Source: XYD12-FULL-36-8 sp964613805
GTDB taxonomy: Bacteria; Bacteroidota; Ignavibacteria; Ignavibacteriales; Ignavibacteriaceae
DNA length: 64,000 bases
Assembly (NCBI GenBank): GCA_964613805.1
Contig: CAZTJF010000004.1
Location: 62,001-126,000, forward strand
Direction: 5' to 3'
Of this stretch, positions 46,383 through 54,366 are shown one piece after another (position 1 is the first letter of the stretch; every line of letters starts with the position of its first letter). The notes under the pieces were generated by a model. The model searched no databases. It had not been told where the DNA came from and saw only the letters and a program-made list of their open reading frames with translations. Position numbers and translations under genes: made by a program.

Positions 46383-47208
46383 AATCTCAATAATCATCTT
46401 CTTTTTTCTTATGCAAACTTATTTGCAGTCTCAAACTATTTTACAGCAGCAGTATGAGTATGCTTACAAACTTTACGAAAATGAAAAATATTTTGATGCA
46501 ATTACTGAATTTAAACGACTGCAGTTTTTCGATTCTTTAAATCTCTGTGGTTTTTCATCAAATAAACTGATTGGAATGAGCTACAAGCAAGGTGGAAAGT
46601 TCAACGAAGCAATAAACTATTTTGCTAAAGCAGAATTGTATTCTCCGAATGACGACTCACTTTTCGCAGTTAAGATTGAAATTATCAAAGTTAATTTGCT
46701 TCGTAGAACAGTTTACCGTGCATTCGATTTACTGAACGAGTTGAACGATGATTCGCGTTTTAATTCAAAGAAAGATCAAATTACATATTGGAAGGGCTGG
46801 ACTTACATCTTTAATGATGAATGGCAGAAAGCTTCTGAAGAATTTGTCAAATTAGAAGATGAACAAGAGCTTAAGAAACTATGTGAGAACGTTTCTAATG
46901 CTCAGCACTCATCAAAGTTAGCAAAAGTATTATCGTACATTTTGCCTGGTGCAGGTCAATTTTACACTGGGAATTACATTAGTGGAATTTTGTCTTTTGG
47001 CTGGGTTGCTCTGTGGACGTACATTTCAATCGAAGCATTTTTAGCTGAGAGAATATTTGATGGAGTGATGGTTGCTGACTTTTTAGCACTTCGATTTTAT
47101 AATGGTAATTTACAGAATGCCGAAAAATTTGCAATTGAGCATAATTCTGAAGTAAGTAACTGGATGCTTAATTATCTTCAAAATAATTTTAGAGGTATGA
47201 AGCCATAA
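46366..47208 (+). CDS. Exported TPR-like protein with C-terminal membrane hairpin (copy B)
   Basis: A 280-residue relative of the preceding gene: signal peptide (SKISIIIFFFLMQTYLQSQ), TPR-like helices (YAYKLYENEKYFDAITEFKR, KFNEAINYFAKAELYSP) and a C-terminal hydrophobic hairpin starting AKVLSYILPGAGQFYTGNYI. It seems a divergent tandem duplicate. I start at ATG 46366, which gives a proper signal peptide and overlaps copy A by 17 bases; a start 60 bases upstream adds residues unlike a signal. Function is unknown; the context points to envelope assembly. Confidence 0.6.
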   Translation: MIFVSKISIIIFFFLMQTYLQSQTILQQQYEYAYKLYENEKYFDAITEFKRLQFFDSLNLCGFSSNKLIGMSYKQGGKFNEAINYFAKAELYSPNDDSLFAVKIEIIKVNLLRRTVYRAFDLLNELNDDSRFNSKKDQITYWKGWTYIFNDEWQKASEEFVKLEDEQELKKLCENVSNAQHSSKLAKVLSYILPGAGQFYTGNYISGILSFGWVALWTYISIEAFLAERIFDGVMVADFLALRFYNGNLQNAEKFAIEHNSEVSNWMLNYLQNNFRGMKP

Positions 47209-47325
47209 TTAATGTTATTAGGGGCTTGCATATTAAAATAAAAACGAAGTAAATTGTTTGTGTTAAAAAATCAAGTATTGTTCTTTAGTAATAAATCAAT
47301 TATAAATTGACAACTTGGAGGATAA

Positions 47326-47931
47326 ATGAAAAAAGGTACAATCGTAGGTTTATCCATTGCGGCAATAATAATTCTTTTTATTGTCATCTTGATTTCATGG
47401 GGAATTAAAACATACAACAACCTTGTCACCATTAATGAAGAAGTAAACCAAAGCTGGAGCCAGGTTGAAAATCAGTATCAGAGAAGAGCAGATCTGATTC
47501 CTAATTTAGTGAACACAGTAAAAGGTTATGCAAATTTTGAAAGAGGTGTTTTAACTGATGTTACTGAAGCAAGAGCAAGTGTCAGCCAGTTTAAGGTTAC
47601 ACCGGAAGTTTTAAATGATCCCAAGACGTTTCAAAAATTTGAGCAACTCCAGGGAAATTTGAGCAATGCACTTTCACGATTGCTTGTAACAGTGGAAAAC
47701 TATCCTGAATTAAAAGCCAACGAGAACTTTCTTCAGCTGCAAGCCCAACTTGAAGGAACTGAAAACAGGATTTCGGTGGAGAGAAGAAAGTTTAACTTAG
47801 CTGTTCAGAATTATAATACAACCATCAAGCGATTTCCTTCGGCTTTTTTTGCAAGCATATTTGGATTTAGAGAAAAATCTTACTTTAAAGCAATACCGGG
47901 TTCTGAAACGCCTCCTAAAGTTGAGTTCTAA
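47326..47931 (+). CDS. LemA family protein
   Basis: A 201-residue protein with one N-terminal membrane segment (VGLSIAAIIILFIVILIS) and a long helical bundle outside. Family motifs are clear: YNNLVTINEEVNQSWSQVEN, QRRADLIPNLVNTVKGYA, and the C-terminal FNLAVQNYNTTIKRFPS followed by FGFREKSYF. LemA proteins are widespread, commonly paired with TPM-domain proteins as here, and of uncertain function. TTGGAGGATAA gives a strong ribosome binding site. The TPM gene follows after 5 bp. Confidence 0.93.
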   Translation: MKKGTIVGLSIAAIIILFIVILISWGIKTYNNLVTINEEVNQSWSQVENQYQRRADLIPNLVNTVKGYANFERGVLTDVTEARASVSQFKVTPEVLNDPKTFQKFEQLQGNLSNALSRLLVTVENYPELKANENFLQLQAQLEGTENRISVERRKFNLAVQNYNTTIKRFPSAFFASIFGFREKSYFKAIPGSETPPKVEF

Positions 47932-47936
47932 AGGAA

Positions 47937-48656
47937 ATGTTTTATTTGTTCTTTTGTCTGATAGTATATTCTTCATTATTTGCTAAACCGGATATTCCAA
48001 GGCTTAACAATTGGGCAAATGATTTTACCAGTACCTTGTCTTCACAAGAATTACAGCTTCTAAATTCCCGACTTAAAACTTTCCAGGACACTACAACCAA
48101 TCAATTAGTTTCTCTAATGATTGCAACATTGGATGGATATCCGCTTGAGGATTATTCATTTGAAGTTGCGGAGACAAATAAAATCGGTACAAAAGAAAAT
48201 TCAAACGGACTGTTGTTTCTGGTTGTAAAGAATGATAGAAAAATGCGGATTGAGGTTGGGTATGGATTGGAAGGGGTTCTTCCTGATGCTCTGGCAAGTT
48301 CAATTATTAGAAATGAAGTAGCACCTTACTTTAGAAAAGATGAGTACTATGCGGGCATCAACTCGGGAATTGACGCAATCATTGCAGCAATTGGCGGAGA
48401 GTATAAAGCCGATTTCAAAGATAAATCAGAAGGAATCGGTTTTACTTTATTTGTAATACTTTTTATAACTATTATCCTTGTTATAAGCTTTATTCCCAAA
48501 TCTCGAAGTTACAGCGGCGGCTCGGGTGGATTTACTTATCGTGGTGGAAGCTGGGGAGGCGGTGGTTTTGGAGGGGGAAGCAGTGGAGGTAGTTTTGGTG
48601 GATTCAGCGGCGGTGGCGGTTCTTTCGGGGGAGGCGGTTCAAGCGGAAGCTGGTAA
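47937..48656 (+). CDS. TPM-domain protein (YgcG family)
   Basis: A 239-residue protein. A signal peptide precedes the TPM domain (about 25-160): NWANDFTSTLSSQELQLLN, NGLLFLVVKNDRKMRIEVGY and GLEGVLPDALAS. One membrane segment (LFVILFITIILVISFIP) is followed by a Gly/Ser-rich tail of about 50 residues ending in GSSGSW, typical of the YgcG/TPM family. TPM domains have been linked to envelope integrity and photosystem II repair in other organisms. Paired with LemA. Confidence 0.9.
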   Translation: MFYLFFCLIVYSSLFAKPDIPRLNNWANDFTSTLSSQELQLLNSRLKTFQDTTTNQLVSLMIATLDGYPLEDYSFEVAETNKIGTKENSNGLLFLVVKNDRKMRIEVGYGLEGVLPDALASSIIRNEVAPYFRKDEYYAGINSGIDAIIAAIGGEYKADFKDKSEGIGFTLFVILFITIILVISFIPKSRSYSGGSGGFTYRGGSWGGGGFGGGSSGGSFGGFSGGGGSFGGGGSSGSW

Positions 48657-48770
48657 AAAAATAATTAGTTTTTCATTGAAGTTGTTTAACAGTTTTCGTA
48701 AAATTGGTAAGAAATTAAATACTTTTATTAAAATAACGTTTCTTAAACAGTTACTAAGGAGTTAATAAAA

Positions 48771-49103
48771 ATGGCGATAATGATAACTGAAGAATGCATC
48801 AATTGCGGTGCTTGCGAGCCCGAATGTCCTAATACTGCAATTTATGAAGGCGGTGCTCAATGGGAATTAACTGGTAAAAACTATGGTGCCGATGATGCTG
48901 CTCCAAGCGGTGCAACAGGATTTTTCTCCAATGATTTCTTTTATATTGTTCCAGATAAATGTACAGAGTGTGTCGGATTTCACGATGAACCACAATGTGC
49001 GGCTGTCTGTCCTGTTGACTGCTGTGTTCCCGATCCAAAACATGTTGAGGATAAGGATACTCTGCTCAAGCGAAAAGAATATCTTGACTCGCTAGGAAGA
49101 TAA
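48771..49103 (+). CDS. 2[4Fe-4S] ferredoxin (YfhL/chlorobial type)
   Basis: A 110-residue electron carrier. The first cluster motif CINCGACEPECPNTAIY is canonical; the second has the family's inserted loop, CTECVGFHDEPQCAAVCP, so the CxxC and CxxxCP are separated by eight residues. The long C-terminal helix (DKDTLLKRKEYLDSLGR) also fits the YfhL-like group. Such ferredoxins serve radical or low-potential enzymes. TAAGGAGTTAA precedes the ATG, and a clear terminator follows, so the gene is probably monocistronic. Confidence 0.93.
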   Translation: MAIMITEECINCGACEPECPNTAIYEGGAQWELTGKNYGADDAAPSGATGFFSNDFFYIVPDKCTECVGFHDEPQCAAVCPVDCCVPDPKHVEDKDTLLKRKEYLDSLGR

Positions 49104-49129
49104 TTTCAAATTATATTAATTAACAATTA

Positions 49130-49158
49130 GGGCATCAATTTGATGCCCATTTTTTTTC
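49130..49158 (+). terminator. Rho-independent terminator after ferredoxin
   Basis: An 8-bp perfect stem, GGGCATCA (49130-49137) and TGATGCCC (49141-49148), with a 3-base loop, then A and eight T. The cleanest intrinsic terminator in the window. Confidence 0.9.
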
Positions 49159-49191
49159 AAGAATTTTCTCTCAGAAATTTGGAGATAACTG

Positions 49192-49917
49192 ATGCTAATC
49201 TCAGGTGCACTTGAAAAAGCTCGGCTTTACATCGAAACTCATTCCAAAGGGAAAGAACCTGATAAAAAAGGAAAGTTCGAAAAGGGACCTTGCATTACAA
49301 TATCGCGAGAAACAGGTGCGGGTGCAGATGTAATTAGTCAAAAGCTAATCGAGATTCTTCAAAAGTATAAAAAAGAACAATTACCTGACTGGATCATTTT
49401 TGAAAAAAATCTAATTGAAAAAGTCCTTGAAGATCATCACCTTCCTAAAACGTTATCAGATGTGTTTGATGAAAAGAAATATTCGTCTATGCTTTCATTT
49501 GCAAGTGAGTTGCTTGCCGGACAACCCTCTGTTCATACTTTAGTTCATAAAACAACTCAAACTATTCTAAGCTTAGCAGAAATTGGAAACGTAGTTATTA
49601 TTGGGAGGGGCGGAAATATTGTTACAGCTAATTTGCCAAATAGCTTTCATGTCAGATTGGTTGCTCCGATTGAGAACAGAATTAAGCATGTTCAGTACGT
49701 TTATGGTTATGATTTAAAACAAGCGACTGAATTTCTAAAGAAAGACGATGAAGCGAGAAAAAACTATATTAAAACATATTTTCACAAACAAATTGAAGAT
49801 CCGTTGCTTTATCATTTAACCATAAACACCCATCGACTAGGACACGACAGTTCCGCAGAGATGATAGCAGATGCGATAATGACGAAATTCCCACAGAGTT
49901 TCAATCTATCAACTTGA
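49192..49917 (+). CDS. Cytidylate kinase-like family protein
   Basis: A 241-residue protein of the cytidylate-kinase-like group. ITISRETGAGADVISQKL replaces a classical P-loop, as is usual for this group. NVVIIGRGGNIVTANLPNSF and the Arg-rich VRLVAPIENRIKHV correspond to the nucleotide and substrate regions. It is probably a kinase acting on a nucleotide or related small molecule, but the substrate is not known for this family. TTTGGAGATAA precedes the ATG. Confidence 0.75.
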   Translation: MLISGALEKARLYIETHSKGKEPDKKGKFEKGPCITISRETGAGADVISQKLIEILQKYKKEQLPDWIIFEKNLIEKVLEDHHLPKTLSDVFDEKKYSSMLSFASELLAGQPSVHTLVHKTTQTILSLAEIGNVVIIGRGGNIVTANLPNSFHVRLVAPIENRIKHVQYVYGYDLKQATEFLKKDDEARKNYIKTYFHKQIEDPLLYHLTINTHRLGHDSSAEMIADAIMTKFPQSFNLST

Positions 49918-49988
49918 TTGGACATTTAGGTGACGAAAAAATTACAAGTTAATCGGCTCTCCTAAAATTATTTAACCAACTTAACCAA

Positions 49989-50831
49989 ATGAAAATAGGG
50001 AAATATCAACTTTACATAATCGAGTCTGGATATTTTTATTTAGATGGCGGCGCAATGTTTGGGATTATCCCTAAACCACTTTGGGAAAAAAACAACCCAC
50101 CGGATGAAGCGAACCGTGTTAAACTTGCGACACGAAATATTCTTTTAGTCTCTCAGTCAAGAAAGATTCTAATTGATACTGGAATGGGGAATAAATGGTC
50201 GAAGAAATCAAATGAAATTTACAGAATCGAACAAGATGAATTCTCCCTACAAAACTCACTTGTCAAATTGTCAATAAAGCCCGAAGACATTACAGATGTT
50301 CTATTAACACATCTTCATTTTGATCACACAGGAGGTTCGACAAAAAACTTAGATGGTAAACTTGAACCGGTATTTAGAAATGCTAAATATCATGTTTCAG
50401 AGAAAAATTTCAATTGGGCCATGAATCCTTCCGAAAGAGATAAAGGCAGCTACATAAAAGATAATTTCCTTCCTTTGCACGAAAACGGTGTGCTGTTTTT
50501 CACTAAAGAAAAATTTTTTGATGATGAAATTGAATTGATCGAAGTGAATGGACACACTTTCGGTATGCAGCTTATAAAAATTTCTGATTCTTCAAATACA
50601 ATTTTATTTTGTGCTGATTTATTTCCATTCTCTTCTCACATTCCTTTGCCGTATGTAATGGGTTATGACCTGCAGCCGCTTATTACGGTTGAAGAAAAGA
50701 AAGTGATTCTTTCCAAAGCAGTTGAAGAAAATTGGATTTTATGTTTTGAGCATGACCCATTTCACCCATTTGCAACTGTAGAGAAAACTGAAATTGGTTA
50801 TAGAGCGAAGGAAAAATTTGATGAGCTTTAA
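49989..50831 (+). CDS. MBL-fold metallo-hydrolase
   Basis: A 280-residue metallo-beta-lactamase-fold hydrolase. The metal-binding HxHxDH motif is in LLTHLHFDHTGGS, preceded by ILIDTGMGNKW. The downstream ligands are in GHTFGMQLI, ILFCADLFPF and CFEHDP. It is similar in outline to lactonase/N-acyl-type and glyoxalase II-like enzymes; the substrate is not deducible. Its last codons overlap the Rieske protein start, so the two are translated together. Confidence 0.88.
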   Translation: MKIGKYQLYIIESGYFYLDGGAMFGIIPKPLWEKNNPPDEANRVKLATRNILLVSQSRKILIDTGMGNKWSKKSNEIYRIEQDEFSLQNSLVKLSIKPEDITDVLLTHLHFDHTGGSTKNLDGKLEPVFRNAKYHVSEKNFNWAMNPSERDKGSYIKDNFLPLHENGVLFFTKEKFFDDEIELIEVNGHTFGMQLIKISDSSNTILFCADLFPFSSHIPLPYVMGYDLQPLITVEEKKVILSKAVEENWILCFEHDPFHPFATVEKTEIGYRAKEKFDEL

Positions 50832-51168
50832 CAGCGTTGGTTTGGCTGGATTTCAAAGACTTTGTTCTACAAATGATTTAGAGGAAAAGAAAGGTAAGAG
50901 ATTCATAATTGACTATACCGATATAGCAGTTTTTCTCATTGAGAAAAAAGTTTATGCTGTTGGTAACATCTGTCCTCATCAGCATACCGCATTAATTTAC
51001 GATGGCTTTTTAGAAGATGGGTTTGTCGTTTGTCCTGCTCACGGTTGGAAATTTGACTTAACCACAGGAAAAACTTCTGAAGGAGGAAAAGGACTGGACG
51101 TATATGAATCTAAATTAGTCGGTGACCAAGTCTATATTAAAATTCAAGATAAGAAATCCAATTGGTAA
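50821..51168 (+). CDS. Rieske [2Fe-2S] ferredoxin-type protein
   Basis: A 115-residue protein with the two Rieske ligand pairs: CPHQH (in NICPHQHTALIYDGF) and CPAHG (in VVCPAHGWKFD), each Cys-x-His or Cys-x-x-His, plus the proline loop region. No signal or membrane segment, so a soluble cytoplasmic electron carrier or the ferredoxin of an oxygenase or reductase. I start at ATG 50821, at the beginning of the fold and 11 bases inside the MBL gene; an in-frame start 27 bases upstream has no added support. Confidence 0.88.
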   Translation: MSFNSVGLAGFQRLCSTNDLEEKKGKRFIIDYTDIAVFLIEKKVYAVGNICPHQHTALIYDGFLEDGFVVCPAHGWKFDLTTGKTSEGGKGLDVYESKLVGDQVYIKIQDKKSNW

Positions 51169-51190
51169 AAATCTGAAATTGTTTTAACGA

Positions 51191-52126
51191 ATGACATTGA
51201 GTAATAACACTGTAATTGAAATTGCTAAGCTAAATGGTTTCGATTTAGTTGGGTTTTCAAGTGCGGATGAACTTGATACTGAGCTTGAAAGATTAACTGA
51301 ATGGCTGAATGCGGGCTATAATGCAAGTATGGATTACATGAATCGAAATCTTGATAAGCGAAGAGATGTTAAAAAAATTTTGTCTTCTGCTAAATCTATT
51401 ATCTCGCTTGGCATGAATTACTACACTTCGGAACAATATTCGAAACAATCATATAAAGGGAAGATATCGAGATATGCTTGGGGTAAAGATTATCATTTTA
51501 TCATTTGGGAAAAGTTAGATAAAATTATTGGTGAGCTTAAAGATAAAGAACCATCATTCGAAGCAATATCGTATGTTGACACGGGACCGGTTATGGACAA
51601 AGCATGGGCAGTCCGAAGCGGTTTAGGTTGGCAAGGTAAGCACACCAACGTAATAAATACAGAATATGGAAGCTGGTTCTTTATTGCAAATATTATTTGT
51701 AAGTGGGAGTTTGAGTATACAACTCCAGTTCAAGATTTTTGCGGCACATGCACAGCTTGCATTGATGCTTGTCCAACAAACGCAATTGTTGAGGAGTATG
51801 TTGTTGATTCGAATAAATGTATTTCTTATCTAACAATTGAAAATAAGAAAGATATACCCAAAGAGTTTATTGGTAAATTTAATGACTGGCTTTTTGGCTG
51901 TGATATTTGTCAGGATGTTTGTCCATGGAATGTCAAGTTTGCATTTCCCTCGGCTCAAAGTGAATTTCTTCCCAAAGAAGGTTTTAAAGAAATGGATTTA
52001 GATGAGGTTCTGAATTTGTCAACAAAAGAATTTAAAGATCGCTTTAGTAAAAGCCCGATTAAACGAGCAAAGATATCAGGATTAAAACGAAATGCTGAAT
52101 TTCTAAAGCATCAAAATAAAGATTGA
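51191..52126 (+). CDS. queG: Epoxyqueuosine reductase
   Basis: A 311-residue cobalamin- and iron-sulfur-dependent enzyme performing the last step of queuosine synthesis in tRNA. The N-terminal part has the family region FSSADELDTELERL and DYMNRNLDKRRDV; YVDTGPVMDKAWAVRSGLGW is the cobalamin/catalytic region with Asp. Two [4Fe-4S] motifs follow, CGTCTACIDACP and CDICQDVCPWN. The C-terminus lacks the HEAT-like extension found in longer QueG proteins. It lies 22 bp after the Rieske gene. Confidence 0.94.
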   Translation: MTLSNNTVIEIAKLNGFDLVGFSSADELDTELERLTEWLNAGYNASMDYMNRNLDKRRDVKKILSSAKSIISLGMNYYTSEQYSKQSYKGKISRYAWGKDYHFIIWEKLDKIIGELKDKEPSFEAISYVDTGPVMDKAWAVRSGLGWQGKHTNVINTEYGSWFFIANIICKWEFEYTTPVQDFCGTCTACIDACPTNAIVEEYVVDSNKCISYLTIENKKDIPKEFIGKFNDWLFGCDICQDVCPWNVKFAFPSAQSEFLPKEGFKEMDLDEVLNLSTKEFKDRFSKSPIKRAKISGLKRNAEFLKHQNKD

Positions 52127-52191
52127 AACTTTATCTTTGTGTTTGAATCTAACATAAAGAAAAAAAGCATTTGGAATTAAATGAGGAAATA

Positions 52192-53136
52192 ATGTCTGAA
52201 ATCAAAAGTCATCATAAAGTTATAATTATCGGTTCGGGTCCAGCAGGATTTACAGCCGCACTTTATACAGCAAGAGCAAATCTGAAACCAGTTATATTCG
52301 AGGGATTACAACCTGGTGGTCAATTAACTATTACAACTGAAATAGAAAACTATCCAGGTTTCGAGCATGGAATTCAGGGACCAGAACTAATGGACATAAT
52401 GAGAAAGCAAGCTCATCGTTTTGGTGCAACTTCACTTTATCAGGAAGTTACAGCAGTGGATTTTTCAAAACGACCATTTGTCATTAAATCTTATGATGAG
52501 ATATTTACTGCTGATGCTGTTATCATTTCAACAGGGGCTTCTGCAAGACTTTTAGGTTTAGAGAGTGAAAAGAAATTTATGGGATATGGCGTATCAGCTT
52601 GTGCAACATGTGACGGATTTTTCTTTCGCAACCAAAAAATATTGGTTGTCGGTGGCGGCGATACAGCAATGGAAGAGGCAAATTATCTTACTAAGTTTGC
52701 TTCCGAAGTTACAGTTATTCACAGAAGAGAGGAATTCCGTGCATCTAAAATAATGCTGGACAGGGCTAAAGGTAATCCTAAAATAAAATTTCTAATGAAT
52801 AAAGTTGTGAAAGAAGTTATTGGTAAGGAAGAGGAAGGGAAAAAAACTATGACAGGTGTTTTGCTCGAGGATACAAAAAATCACAGCAAACAAATTTTTG
52901 AAGCACAAGGATTATTTATCGCGATTGGTCATAAACCAAATACAGATTTATTTAAAGGTGCATTAGAGATGGATGAAACAGGTTATTTAATCACAAAACC
53001 TGGTTCAACTCATACAAATATTGAGGGAGTGTTTGCAGCTGGGGATGTTGCTGATCACAAGTATAGACAAGCTATCACCGCAGCGGGGACTGGCTGTATG
53101 GCTGCCATAGATGCTGAAAGATGGCTTGAGACTTAA
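52192..53136 (+). CDS. trxB: Thioredoxin-disulfide reductase
   Basis: A 314-residue flavoenzyme reducing thioredoxin with NADPH. The FAD motif GSGPAGFTAALYTARA, redox-active CATC in VSACATCDGFFF, NADPH motif VVGGGDTAMEEANYL and closing FAD motif FAAGDVADHKYRQA are intact. I start at ATG 52192, with AGGAAATA before it; an in-frame TTG 21 bases upstream would add seven residues outside the family. It is followed by a bidirectional terminator. Confidence 0.96.
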   Translation: MSEIKSHHKVIIIGSGPAGFTAALYTARANLKPVIFEGLQPGGQLTITTEIENYPGFEHGIQGPELMDIMRKQAHRFGATSLYQEVTAVDFSKRPFVIKSYDEIFTADAVIISTGASARLLGLESEKKFMGYGVSACATCDGFFFRNQKILVVGGGDTAMEEANYLTKFASEVTVIHRREEFRASKIMLDRAKGNPKIKFLMNKVVKEVIGKEEEGKKTMTGVLLEDTKNHSKQIFEAQGLFIAIGHKPNTDLFKGALEMDETGYLITKPGSTHTNIEGVFAAGDVADHKYRQAITAAGTGCMAAIDAERWLET

Positions 53137-53171
53137 GCTCATCTTCATGGATAAGATTTTGAACAATTTCA

Positions 53172-53222
53172 ACAAACCCAATTTCGTGAAAGTAAAATAG
53201 AATTTAGAGAAATTGGGTTTGT
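53172..53222. terminator. Bidirectional terminator between trxB and DUF6249 gene
   Basis: Perfect 14-bp inverted repeat, ACAAACCCAATTTC (53172-53185) and GAAATTGGGTTTGT (53209-53222), with a 23-base loop, lying between converging genes. No long T-run on either side, so a rho-independent role is likely but not certain. Confidence 0.6.
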
Positions 53223-53242
53223 AATTAGTGTGAAATTGAAGC

Positions 53243-53590
53243 TTAGTTTCTTACGTCCAATTTTCTAGAAACCAATCCGCTTCCGATAAATCCTAATCCT
53301 GTAAATGTAAACAGTAGTAATGGAATCCAATACTCTTTTGAAGTGTAATCTTCCATCATTATTCCTAATCCTAATCCTAATCCGAATGCAAAAATAATAA
53401 TTCCGAATTTTAGCAACCCATTAGGATCTTTTTTGGATTCAAAAAATTCTTTTATCTGTTCAGGGCTAAGTCCCTTCTCAATTAATAACTGTTTCTCTCT
53501 TGATTTATAGTAAAAAGCAGTTATCAAAATTAAAGCAGTTGCCACTATTGCAACAATTGGAATCATCACAGCAATTATATCTGGTCCCAC
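53243..53590 (-). CDS. DUF6249-like small membrane protein, probable ECF target
   Basis: A 115-residue inner-membrane protein. One N-terminal membrane segment (VMIPIVAIVATALILITAF) is followed by a charged cytoplasmic loop with EKQLLIEKGLSPEQIKEFF, then two more segments (FGIIIFAFGLGLGLGIMM and WIPLLLFTFTGLGFIGSGL). This layout matches DUF6249 as I recall it. The start is GTG with AAGGAG upstream. Two promoters with the GTAACC-N17-GTC signature lie upstream, the same as for the divergent sigma factor gene, so it is probably a direct target of that sigma factor. Confidence 0.75.
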   Translation of the reverse strand: MGPDIIAVMIPIVAIVATALILITAFYYKSREKQLLIEKGLSPEQIKEFFESKKDPNGLLKFGIIIFAFGLGLGLGIMMEDYTSKEYWIPLLLFTFTGLGFIGSGLVSRKLDVRN

Positions 53591-53612
53591 GGTATTCTCC
53601 TTTTCTTTTTCA

Positions 53613-53638
53613 GACTTGTAGTTGAGTAAAAAGGTTAC
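53613..53638 (-). promoter_or_regulatory. ECF-type promoter, proximal, for DUF6249 gene
   Basis: On the minus strand, GTAACC (53638-53633), 17 bases, then GTCTG starting at 53615. It ends about 23 bases before the GTG start. The same hexamer, spacing and GTC occur twice more nearby. Confidence 0.65.
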
Positions 53639-53677
53639 AAATTTTTTCGATATTTATTTTTTCTTCTGAAGCATTTT

Positions 53678-53703
53678 GACCTAGATTTATGAAGAAAGGT
53701 TAC
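53678..53703 (-). promoter_or_regulatory. ECF-type promoter, distal, for DUF6249 gene
   Basis: On the minus strand, GTAACC (53703-53698), 17 bases, then GTCAAA starting at 53680. It lies 65 bases upstream of the proximal copy and would give a leader of about 80 bases. Confidence 0.6.
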
Positions 53704-53763
53704 ACGACATTGCTTTTAGATTTTGTAGTGTCTATTTTTAATAAAACTTAATGGTTGTATTCT

Positions 53764-53789
53764 GTAACCTTTCATAGAGTTAATAAGTC
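53764..53789 (+). promoter_or_regulatory. ECF-type autoregulatory promoter of the sigma factor gene
   Basis: GTAACC (53764-53769), 17 bases, then GTCAAAG from 53787. It ends only 10 bases before the ATG, so the transcript would start at or within a few bases of the start codon. The match to the two minus-strand copies argues for control by the sigma factor encoded here. Confidence 0.65.
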
Positions 53790-53799
53790 AAAGTTTTAG

Positions 53800-54366
53800 A
53801 TGAAAGATCTGACGGATTTTGAAATAATTGCATCGGTTAAGCGCGGAAATCAATCTGACTATGCGATTTTGGTTGACAGATATAAAAACAAAGCTTTTAC
53901 TTTGATTAAAAGAATTCTTAAAAATGAAATGGAAGCCGAAGAAGTGCTTCAGGATTGCTTTTTGAAAGCATACAATGCACTTGGCAGCTATCGGCAAGAA
54001 GCGAAATTTTCGACATGGTTTTATCGGATTGTTTACAATACAACTCTGAGTAAAGCTGCGGCAAAAAAACGAAAGGTTGAAAATGAAATGTCTTCCTTAG
54101 AAGATCACTTTAATTTGGAAAGCAGTTATGATTATCGAGTTACCGAAAATTCTGATTTATCGGCATTCATAAATGTCATGTTAGAAAAACTTCCGTCAAA
54201 TTATTCATCGGTGCTTAACTTGTTTTATCTAAACGAAATGACATGCGATGAAATTAGTGAAGTGATGAATATTTCTGTTGCAAATGTTAAAGTAATGCTG
54301 CATCGTTCGAGAAATACCTTGCGCGACCTAATCATAAAAAATAATTTAATTCGAGAAGTATCATGA
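53800..54366 (+). CDS. RNA polymerase ECF-type sigma factor
   Basis: A 188-residue extracytoplasmic-function sigma factor. Region 2 (about 10-90) has DYAILVDRYKNKAF, EAEEVLQDCFLKAYNAL and FSTWFYRIVYNT; region 4 (about 125-185) has LPSNYSSVLNLFYLNEMTC and the recognition helix ISVANVKVMLHRSRNTLRDL. No region 1 or 3, as expected. The stop overlaps the anti-sigma start by ATGA, the usual pairing. No ribosome binding site precedes the ATG, which fits the very short leader implied by the promoter. Confidence 0.95.
   Translation: MKDLTDFEIIASVKRGNQSDYAILVDRYKNKAFTLIKRILKNEMEAEEVLQDCFLKAYNALGSYRQEAKFSTWFYRIVYNTTLSKAAAKKRKVENEMSSLEDHFNLESSYDYRVTENSDLSAFINVMLEKLPSNYSSVLNLFYLNEMTCDEISEVMNISVANVKVMLHRSRNTLRDLIIKNNLIREVS

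Noticed and set aside
52132..52139. TATCTTTG upstream of trxB as a -7 promoter element
   Set aside because: It fits TAnnTTTG but has no TTG at 19-21 bases upstream, so support is only half.
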